Origin: Crambe crambe
Lineage: Eukaryota > Porifera > Demospongiae > Poecilosclerida > Crambeidae
Assembly: GCA_963924555.1 (NCBI GenBank)
Contig: OZ004586.1
Location: forward strand, 5,662,501 to 5,726,500
Direction of reading: 5' to 3'
DNA: 64,000 nt
Positions 56,501 through 64,000 of this stretch are shown here, piece by piece. Every line of letters begins with the position of its first letter. Position 1 is the stretch's first letter. The notes under the pieces were generated by a model. That model was not told where the DNA came from, ran no database searches, and saw only the letters and a program-made list of their open reading frames with translations. The position numbers were made by a program, and so were the translations under genes.

Positions 56501-59500
56501 ACGTCAAGATTTTGACACCACCAATCAGATCACTTGATGGATAATTATTGTTTTTGTGACGTACACGTGATGTACAATAATGAACGCGCAGCCATTAAGC
56601 TCAGAGAAATGGTATTGTATCGGCTGCGGTGAGCTCATGCAGAAGGGATCTAGAAGAATCATATCTGACTCCACAGACATTCTTTCTTTGTGGGAGGAAG
56701 CATTGAAGAAAATTTGGAAGAGACAAGGGCCAAGAAGATGATAAATTTATATGTAGAAAATGCTTTAATAGCTATGTCAAAGTTAAGAAAAAAAGAGGTA
56801 TCTAGTCAAAGTTTTAATATAGCTATCTAGTTATATTTAGCAACTTCACTACAGGGCATCCACCAGACTTTGAGCAAGGTTCTTGATGCGTGCAAAATTA
56901 TGATTATACCGTGCACGTGATAATCTTGTTGTAAATTAACGTTCCTGGAATTCCAAAGTGACAAGTCGTTGATGCTAATGTCCCCAGACCCTTTTCCTTC
57001 CCTTGGCTTGGTAAGGGTCGCCGCTACGCCAGACTACCTAAGACCAAACTTATGGTAACTGGAAGGTTGGTGGAGAGTAGTGATAAGAATGGATACAGAT
57101 GTGGATAGAGGGATGGCACAAGCTTCAAGAGCATTTGGGGGTCTAAGGAAGGGAGTGTTTTTGGACTGGAACTTGTCTCTATGTACCAAGAGGCAGGCTT
57201 GTGTACTGTCAGTGTTATTGTATGGGGCAGAGTGTTGGATCCTTCTGAGGAAACACACAAAGAAGTTGAACACTTTCCATCATCGATGTATAAGAATCAT
57301 TCTGGGCATCACAAATAGACAACAATGGGCTGAGCACATCACAATGACTGAAATAAGAAGAAGGTGGGGAGATGAGGAGACTGCAGCTGAGAAGGTTAAG
57401 AAGCGTAGGTTGGAGTGGTTGGGGCATCTTGCTCGCATGCCTGATCATAGGATACCAAAGTCCACACTATTCGGATGGTTGTCTCAACCACGCCCAAGAT
57501 ATGGTCCTAGAAAAAGATGGAGAGATGTGATTAGAAACGACCTTAAAGATATAGAAGTGGTTGAAGATGAATGGTATGAGGAAGCAGTGAAGTCCAGAGC
57601 AGGGTGGAAGACAACGTGCAGAGCTGGATTGGAGAAATGCAGGGAGGTCGAGGTTTCTAGGACATTAGCAGCTGGAAGAGGGGTGGTGTGTGAAGTGTGT
57701 TCCAGGTCTTTCAGAAGGGAGGGTGATAAGAAGAGACATAAATGTGTGGAGGAGAGAAGAAAGCCAGTGAGTGAGCAGAGAGGTGCAGTGCAGTGTTTGA
57801 CATGTAGGAAGTGGTTCAGGACCAGAGATGGTTTGGCTCTCCATACATGTCACGGGGGCTAGAGAGGAGGTAGAAAGTACTTTGACCTTGCTGCCCTAAG
57901 GGCTTGCTTGACCGTGAAACGGCAGCAATACAGAAGAAGAAGATGTATGTATGTATGTATGTATGTATGTATGTATGTATGTATGTATGTATGTATGTAT
58001 GTATGTACCACTATGCAATATGATTAGTGCATGGTGCATACTATGCTTGAGTTGGGACAGGGAAGGTCATAATCACATACAGATTCAACATGACAAAACA
58101 AGCACCATTAGCATTACGACTGCTACCAGGTAGATCTCCATCCACACACTCAAACATGGTCCATCCAATAAAATCATTATTATCATGGTGTCATGATGTA
58201 TCCATAGTACTCCCTGGTCCAACTGGAGGGGCAGGTGGGATCAATGATCGTGTACACACTTCACAGACCGCACACGGTATATTATGATCATCAATTTCTT
58301 GCCATTCCATATGCATGCTCAATGCAATGCAAGTAAAAGGGCCCTCCTTGCGTCAACAAGATCAGGTGCAGAATGTGCAACACTAGTATACCAGCAAACC
58401 AGTAGTAACTTTGGCTTGACAGTGAGCATCCCCAAGATGAAGCATGGAAGGTTGGTGGAAGAGAGCAATTACTTTTGACCCCTCTCAGGAAGCACATCAA
58501 GAAGTTGAACACCTTGATTTTGGCAGTCTGTGGTCTGGCATCCTTGCTACATGTCCCAGCCACTCAAACCTTCTCTTCCCAACCTTTTCAGCAACCATCT
58601 CCATCTCCCTCTTCAGTCATGGTAATGTGTTCAGTCCCCTCCCTACCCAGATGAATCGATGATGAAACCCTTTTTGGTCGGTTACCTCAACCTTACCCCA
58701 GGTGTGGTCTAAGGAAGAGATGGAGAATGTGGTGCACAAGGACCTCGAGGACATTGAAGTTGAAGAGAGTGATTGGTAGAGGAAGCCAGGAAGGATGGAA
58801 GGTGATGTGTGAGGTGGTTTAAGAGCAGAGGATTCAGTTCTTCATAAATGCATACTAGGAAGCTAAGTACTACTGGGAGATCTACTTTGCTGCAAGCTAT
58901 CAAACAGGATACAGGACAGGCTTAAGTAGAAAAGGTCAGCATGGAAGTATATTATACAATTTACATCCTTTAAATGTAGGATCTTTAATGGACTTTTAGT
59001 GATCAGAAAATACTTGTCTCTGCTGAAAGTAAGCCCGGGCATTAACTTTTGTAGTTTACAATAATAATTGCGATGGGGTTGAAGGTTACAATATCGAGTT
59101 CTCCAAGTTTGAGGGACTCTGCTAGAGTGTGTGTGTCACTGTTCTTTCAGTTTACAAGGACCTCTTTGCAGGAGTAGAAAACTGAAGATGGCATCAGGGA
59201 TGCCATCTCACCCTTATCAATTGCAACCTGATGCATAATTAACCTCTAATGTTGTTACTCAATACTCACTATATCAGTGGTCTATGTAGGGATGACTTAT
59301 GATCCTCCATAGGACTAATTTAATACAAAATGAAGTTAAACATAATACACATGCATAACAAACATAGGTAGTTGTCATGAATCACGATCACTTTCTCAAA
59401 CAAAAACCAATTTCTTCTGCGATCAGAATGAAAATCAGCTATTAATCTAATAGCTATGGCTGTAAGGACAACGTGTAAACTTTGAATAGTTGTTAGTAAT

Positions 59501-62500
59501 GCTTTAGCTCATGATGAGCTGCCTGTGAGGTGTGCATTATTTAGAAATAAAGCTGCCGCAGCTCAGCTATATCTAGATATCTAGATTTTAAAAATTACTT
59601 GCCAGGTTTTGAACATTGCAACACAATAGCTATGAATCAAGAAAATGTGTTGTACAATTCAGTTGAAACTTCAGCTCCACTACCACTTTTTTATTAGCCT
59701 CATCCCAGGCCTGGGGACAAGGCTACACTCATAAACTAGCATGATAATCATCGATCTTTAGCCCCACCAACATCTTCTCCACCTAGCTATGCCCAGTAAA
59801 AAAATAGTGCCATAACAAGCAGCAATGAGATGGTTATAGTTAGATTCAGCACTAATAACCTCTTGCAATAAGAAATATACAAAAAAGGAAACAAGCAAAG
59901 AACATTTTTATTCTAATAAATGATGTAGAGATAACTAGCTAACTGGTCAAAAAGAATCGGAACAAGGGCTGAATGATGAGATTATGCAAGGATGAAGTCA
60001 ACGGGTGTAGTCGCTAGGTGTGACGTGCCCACATTCAACTTCATCCTTGCATAATCTATTTAGCTCTTGTTCCAACTCTTTTTTGACCAGTTAACTAGTC
60101 ACCCCTACTTGCTACTAGTTACTTGTCGTATCAACAAATGAGTGCACTGTATAAGCTTAGTCAGAATAAATACCAAAAGGCACACCTTTAGATGTGCTCA
60201 AGCAGATATCAGTGTGATACCTAGAGCGCTAATCTTATTATTACTAGGGCAATGTGCAACATAGTGAGCAAGTACTTTTAGAGTTCTAGCTCACATGCAT
60301 AGAAAGCTGTAAATATTTACCACAAGGCACTTAGTGTCTACAATCCACTTTCGATAAGCCTAGCGCCTACTATTCAAAATAAAATGGTTTTAGGGAATCT
60401 TGAAACACCAGTCGGCAACCATCAAGCGACAACCGTGTACTGGGTATGTGCAGCATCATTGCAGATGTGCAATAGACCAAAATCTGGTTACTATGCATGC
60501 ATAGTTTACAGTTGTCGCTTGACGACCAGTGTTTCGAGATTCCCTGAAACCACAGTAGAAATCAATCAAGCAATTACGATTGGAACATGCTCATTATGCA
60601 CTGCGCAGGACACTACTATTGCACAACACATACATATGTATGTACGCCTGGGGCATTTTGGAGTGTAGGTAATAGTTATAGTATGGTGCCGAGGAAATTA
60701 TGGCTGTGAATGGCCCGAGTCCGAGGGCGCAGGCTGAGGACAAGGCCGTTCACAGCCATAATTTCCAAGGCAACCGTACAATAACTATTATATATCCCAC
60801 CTGATTGGCTAGAATCCTACCGCAGTTACCATAGACACCTAGCTAGCCGTAGCAACAATCATGGCAGAATCCACTTCTACCTCTGAGTATCCTTGCATGC
60901 CCATACGAAAGGTACTGCCTAGCGCCTAGGCATGTGCGAGTGGACTGGCCAGCTGTCTCGGGGCTTTTGGTGAGTCTCCGCCCACATCATACAACCACTT
61001 ACTGACTCGAAGGTTGATGCCCTCCTTGGCGAGTGTGCGCATGCTGCTAGCAACGAGCTCCTCAGCTCCCCGGCCCCAAGTCCACAGCTACAGCTGAGTT
61101 AGAAACGGAAAATGCACTACGTTTTGAATGTGCCTCTGAGAAAGAGCTAGCAAAGCTAGCTGAGGGGATAGTTCCACAGAACTAGATTTTGCCATACTGG
61201 GAGCTCCATCACCATCATGCTCTCTTTATTATCTCAAAGAATAACTAGCTATAGAAAAGATAATTTTTAGAAAAGAGGCCATTATAGATGGCATAGAGAT
61301 GCATTTCACTTTGCCTGGGGGAGGCTGGTATTACAGTTTCACCTGGGGGAGGCCGGTATTACAGTTAATGTCCAGCCCTCCTATAGGAATAAATGTACTA
61401 GGTGGGATATATACCTAGATATAGAACAATTTCAATCTGAGAGTCAGCTCGCTCGCTGAATTATTAACTAATTTTGTATTGTGCTGGCAGGTTGTAATTC
61501 TTTTTCTTCTTTTTTTTTTCTTTTTTTTGAGAACTGTGTAGTAAAGATAGAGTGACCTGCCAATATTGTAATGCATCATTATGAGCACATTCGCTACATA
61601 CATACATGCTAGATACATACATACATACATACATACATACATACATACATACATACATACATACATACATACATAGATACATGCGATAAGTGCTCACCAA
61701 ATTCTGTTCATGAAATGCTGAAAGTTCTCCACAGTTGTAATGTTGTAATTATGAACTTCAAATACTACATCAGGGTTAATATCGGACAGAGTAGCCATGG
61801 CAGCCTCCACTTTGCTCATACCCGATTGGTCAGGTTTAAAAAAAAGTCTGTTCATGTTGGCCATTTCTACCTTGTCATAGTCAAATAACATCAGCTGAAA
61901 GGGAAAGAAAATAAGACTGGATAACTGCACAGTCTGCCCTAATTATAACTAAATGTCATGTGGGATAGGGACACAGTATGACTTATGTTTTATAGAGTTC
62001 ATTGTTATTCATACCATCTACGGTAGTTATGTACGTATAATGGCAAAAGTTGTCCTGACACTGTCTAATTCTGCTCCTAAGGAAGATTTCTTGTGAGCTA
62101 TGGTACAGACCAGTATATTGTAGGCTGCTAAAAATAAACTGCAGAGAGGTGGCCGTGAATTACTACCATATAAGCAAATTGCACTATGATAATTAGCATA
62201 CAGCAGAGGTATAAAAATCAAATTTCTGGCCATGCAGTAAACTGCTGATTTACCTTTCCTATACCACATCGAGTGAGCATCTCGGCAGTCACACTGCCTA
62301 CTCCTCCAACACCGACCACAGCCACTGTGAACTCACGGATTTTCTCATAGTTACTCACAATACCCATACGTTTCAGAGCCATCAAACGACTATAACAGGA
62401 AGAATATATATCACAGTACAATTATATATGATAAAGATTATGATACATAGTTAAGTAGGTAAAGGGTCCTATTCCTGCTTAATAATTAACCCCCTTAATA

Positions 62501-63644
62501 TTATGTCACCAGCTGGCTAGCTAATATATTATATGTAGAGCATTGTGGTGACCAAAGCTTTAGCCGATCATGTCACCCTACCGCAAAGGACGGAACCAGA
62601 TGAACGCACGTATGATATGAATAATAATAGCACCCTCTCATTCAACCCCCTAGTTCGCTTGCAATGATCATTTGTGACTTCCTGCTTATTCTAGGTAGCT
62701 GACGTGCAAACAACACATTGTTGTACAAAAACTTCCTCTTACAATTATCTACACTCGAATTCCACCTACACACTATTGATCACTTCCAGAGGTAGGAAGC
62801 TAGCCTTGTTCTCCAGTCTAGTCATGATGTACTGTTTTCATCCTTAAAAGCTTTATGATGAAGGAAGCTGCTAGTGTGTGAGGTAACAGTTTGCTCTCAG
62901 AGCATTATTTGTAATAGTAAAGCCATAGATAATATGGTACCCCAGCAGGACATGGAGAAGATATTGAAATATAAAGAGGAGATGCCAATTATTAGTGAAA
63001 GTACTAGTTATGTTGCACTGCACTATGCTACTGGCTAGCTACCTACAATATTTAACAATGTCACAACTATAGCATCTTTGGCTTTGGTTAGAAATGGAGT
63101 ATGATGGATGGGTGAGCAATTTGGAGATTTTCTGGAGGTGCTGTAAACAAGCAAGCAAGCGTGTAGAGGAGTTGGGATATTGCCCAGAAAAATAGTGCAC
63201 CAGCTCCTATGCAAAGTTGACCCCTCAAGTTGGTAAAGGATCTGGCTATACAAGACAAAGTAGCCAGCTGGATGATGGTGTGTCCCACCTATCCTATGCA
63301 TGCATGTACACTGGCTTCAAAATGGCGGAGAAAGAATAGCTATAGATAGCACAGCAGCCAATAGCAAAAGATCAACCTCTATACTTAGCACTAGATCACA
63401 AAGCACACTGATATATCCTTTGTGGTTCCTTCCTTCAGATATAATAGCTCACTAGTGACTTATGACCTTTGACCTGTCATCTCAAGTACTTCATGCACGA
63501 CTACCTGTACGGATTTGAATCAACGACTTTAGTACTCATCTCTGCGATTTTTTCTCTTTTAGGGGCTGCACTTTTTAGAATAACTATTTCATTCTCCAGT
63601 TCCTTGATCTTTTTCTCCAATTCCTCAAGTCTTGACTGAGCCAT
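53518..63644 (-). CDS. UBA5: UBA5, E1 enzyme for UFM1, eight exons
   Basis: Exons are 63505-63644, 62254-62389, 61698-61894, 54613-54805, 54180-54307, 53828-54054, 53646-53773 and 53518-53580, in phase throughout, giving about 403 residues (human has 404). [20 protein letters not shown] is an N-terminal coiled coil. [15 protein letters not shown] binds ATP, and [15 protein letters not shown] and [10 protein letters not shown] are further E1 motifs. [12 protein letters not shown] contains the catalytic Cys (about 244). CFAC and PQCSSSHC supply the four zinc ligands. The tail keeps the UFM1/LC3-binding SNEWGISLVEE and the UFC1-binding end [11 protein letters not shown]. It activates UFM1 for ER-surface UFMylation. 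Intron 3 is 6.9 kb and contains a LINE and other insertions. Confidence 0.97.
55150..55176 (+). repeat. Short ATGT repeat at the 5' border of the LINE
   Basis: ATGTATGTATGTATGTATT precedes the truncated LINE. A long run of the same tetranucleotide follows its 3' end at 57943. Confidence 0.7.
56410..56418 (+). repeat. Target-site duplication, left
   Basis: CCTAAGACC, identical to 57037-57045. Confidence 0.9.
56419..57036. mobile_element. 618-bp inverted-repeat element inserted in the LINE
   Basis: The termini are about 77-bp inverted repeats starting TAGTCTGGCGTAGCGGCGAC and continuing CCTTACCAA, GGGTCTGGGGACATTAGC and ATCAACGACTTG, with one mismatch and one length difference. Both ends are flanked by the 9-bp direct repeat CCTAAGACC. 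Removing the insert and one duplicate restores the LINE reading HPKT-KLMV. Long terminal inverted repeats with a 9-bp duplication fit the Mutator (MULE) superfamily best, but this is inference. Confidence 0.88.
56580..56805 (+). pseudogene. Zinc-binding N-terminal exon fragment inside the 618-bp element
   Basis: From the ATG at 56580 the frame reads [20 protein letters not shown] and ends at a stop after KRQGPRR. In another frame [19 protein letters not shown] follows and is succeeded by GTATCT, a possible donor. Two CxxC pairs about 50 residues apart suggest a small zinc-binding domain (ZAD-like or similar), as found at the start of transposon-encoded proteins. One frameshift breaks it. It probably derives from the first exon of the autonomous parent element. 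Confidence 0.45.
57037..57045 (+). repeat. Target-site duplication, right
   Basis: CCTAAGACC. Confidence 0.9.
57943..58007 (+). repeat. ATGT tetranucleotide tract after the LINE 3' end
   Basis: About 16 units of ATGT, continuing directly from the AGAAGAAGAAG end of the LINE. It may be the element's 3' tail or the microsatellite target. Confidence 0.85.
58290..58910 (+). pseudogene. Second, more decayed LINE fragment
   Basis: [20 protein letters not shown] and [20 protein letters not shown] (58335-58475) align with [19 protein letters not shown] and [19 protein letters not shown] of the LINE just upstream. Short scrambled pieces of the C-terminal region ([26 protein letters not shown]) continue to about 58760. 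Many stops and deletions. Confidence 0.65.
58911..59940. other. UBA5 intron 3, quiet stretch
   Basis: I see no coding or clearly repetitive structure in these 1.0 kb apart from general AT richness. Confidence 0.4.
59942..60112. repeat. Foldback repeat, arms about 60-65 bp
   Basis: The left arm has AACTGGTCAAAAAGAATCGG and GATTATGCAAGGATGAAGT. The right arm is the reverse complement (ACTTCATCCTTGCATAATC, TTTTTTGACCAGTT), followed by ACTAGTCACCCCTACTT. Confidence 0.7.
60390..60550. repeat. Foldback repeat, arms about 35-40 bp
   Basis: AGGGAATCTTGAAACACCAG...CAAGCGACAAC on the left faces GTTGTCGCTTGACGACCAGT...GAGATTCCCT on the right. Confidence 0.65.
60668..60800. repeat. MITE-like inverted repeat with hairpin core
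   Basis: GGAAATTATGGCTGTGAATGG on the left faces CCGTTCACAGCCATAATTTCC on the right, and AATAGTTATAGTATGGTGCC faces a similar reverse complement. A dispersed repeat (GGCATTTTGGAGTGTA then AGAACAATTTCAAT) is interrupted between 60666 and about 61425, so a larger insertion of about 750 bp starts here. Confidence 0.55.
60861..61190 (+). pseudogene. Possible transposon protein N-terminus, decayed
   Basis: [17 protein letters not shown] (60861) ends at a GTACTG donor-like site. Further on, [20 protein letters not shown] and, in another frame, [20 protein letters not shown] then IVPQN end at a stop. The last phrase resembles the N-terminus of DUF3504/crypton-type recombinases as I remember them. 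It is short and frame-broken, and may be cargo of the insertion that starts at 60668. Confidence 0.3.
61611..61680 (+). repeat. ACAT tetranucleotide microsatellite
   Basis: About 15 units of ACAT. It lies 18 bp from UBA5 exon 3, in the intron 3 donor region. Minus-strand MYVCMYVC frames are artefacts. Confidence 0.9.
62390..63504 (-). other. UBA5 intron 1
   Basis: It contains a dispersed repeat at 63318-63480 (AAAATGGCG, TAGCAAAAGATCA, CTTATGACCTTTGACC) also found in the insertion at 29565-29960. No additional exon is required by phase. Confidence 0.5.
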
Positions 63645-63770
63645 GCTGACCCTTTACCATATTTTCCTATATACGCGATACGGTAATGGACGTTTTTTGT
63701 AAATACGTAATTATCTAGATGACTTGCCTAGCGCCTAGCGCCTTTGTCTCGATCGACCTTTCGACGCGAC
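63645..63770. promoter_or_regulatory. Likely bidirectional promoter at the UBA5 5' end
   Basis: On the UBA5 strand, ATGGTAAAGGGTCAGC abuts the start codon. On the other strand a GC-rich block with GCATGCGC (63829) follows within 200 bp, as at the receptor promoter. The bidirectional role is inferred from the possible gene on the plus strand. Confidence 0.4.
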
Positions 63771-63892
63771 ATGGGGGGCCGAGGGGGGCGGGGAGGGGGC
63801 CGGGGCCAAAGAGCTGCTCGCCCAAACGCATGCGCAGAATATTACAACTGCTTCCGCATGCAATCGATCAGAAGTCCGAAATTCAGTAAGTA
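63771..63892 (+). CDS. Possible first exon of a Gly/Arg-rich protein, cut by window end
   Basis: The frame from 63771 reads MGGRGGRGGGRGQRAARPNA then CAEYYNCFRMQSIRSPKFS, and meets a good donor, GTAAGT, at 63893. An upstream in-frame ATG at 63744 is also possible. RGG-type repeats suggest RNA binding, but the GC-rich stretch could equally be a 5' leader. The rest of the gene, if real, lies outside the window. I do not recognise the family. Confidence 0.35.
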
Positions 63893-64000
63893 CACATGTA
63901 AGCAGGAGGAAAATATACTACGGACTAGAATGGATACAAGGACACTCCTAATTCAGTTCGTTATCACTCTATTCTATCAAAGTAAGTTAAAGTAATATTA

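Larger units (their letters stand above)
55177..57942 (+). pseudogene. 5'-truncated LINE (non-LTR retrotransposon), interrupted
   Basis: It starts inside the linker after the endonuclease ([20 protein letters not shown]), and no endonuclease domain is present. Reverse transcriptase motifs follow in 55531-56418: [32 protein letters not shown] (first Asp), [14 protein letters not shown] and [11 protein letters not shown] (catalytic DD). The frame breaks at ISHPKT where a 618-bp element is inserted. After it, [12 protein letters not shown] continues, then a deletion leads to [20 protein letters not shown]. The C-terminus has [32 protein letters not shown] and two zinc-finger-like CxxC...HxxxC/H units ([16 protein letters not shown]). 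It ends at AGAAGAAGAAG before an ATGT tract. Type: CR1/jockey-like superfamily. Not functional. Confidence 0.85.

Noticed and set aside
61415-61700. MYVCMYVC open frames (also 57951-58133)
   Set aside because: Translation of ATGT/ACAT tetranucleotide repeats.

Overview
This window is animal nuclear DNA and most probably comes from a demosponge. Genes are split by many short GT-AG introns, intergenic and intronic DNA is AT-rich and crowded with small foldback and inverted-repeat elements, and several genes are recognisable metazoan orthologues. The strongest lineage hint is a giant membrane receptor built from tandem SRCR domains followed by CCP/sushi domains, an architecture known from the sponge aggregation-receptor family. 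I rebuilt gene models by reading splice sites and reading phase by hand, so coordinates are predictions without transcript support.

Layout: (1) 1-4.7 kb is transposon debris, including a CXC-motif remnant and a decayed reverse transcriptase. (2) 4.76-11.0 kb holds a two-exon LRRC20-like gene (+) whose 5.7 kb intron carries several repeats and a Ty1/copia fossil. (3) 11.6-13.2 kb is an intronless arylsulfatase B-like gene (-) with one frameshift. (4) 13.9-15.0 kb is dCMP deaminase (-, 4 exons), head-to-head with an erlin gene (+, 10 exons, 15.2-18.4 kb) across 250 bp. (5) 19.0-20.3 kb is a hAT-like DNA element with target-site duplications, inserted just upstream of a UBXN8-like gene (+, 4 exons, 20.4-22.1 kb). 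(6) 22.4-23.8 kb is an intronless two-domain thiol-dioxygenase-like gene (-). (7) 24.2-27.6 kb is a decayed partial copy of the 3' end of the receptor gene. (8) 28.3-30.2 kb is a 29-bp minisatellite split by a 1.1 kb insertion that begins with a perfect 107-bp foldback. (9) 30.2-51.9 kb is the complete receptor gene (-): 38 exons, about 2343 residues, signal peptide, 14 SRCR, 11 CCP, a transmembrane helix and a short acidic tail. (10) 52.5-53.4 kb is a broken seven-transmembrane receptor (+). (11) 53.5-63.6 kb is UBA5 (-, 8 exons, about 403 residues); its large third intron contains a LINE that is itself interrupted by a 618-bp inverted-repeat element. (12) The right edge holds a possible head-to-head first exon of another gene.

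Three of the intact genes (erlin, UBXN8-like, UBA5) act in ER protein quality control. The receptor, the arylsulfatase and the 7TM remnant are cell-surface or secretory-pathway proteins. The most notable items are the complete SRCR/CCP receptor with its downstream duplicated cassette, the unusual thiol-dioxygenase fusion, and the nested young inverted-repeat elements.
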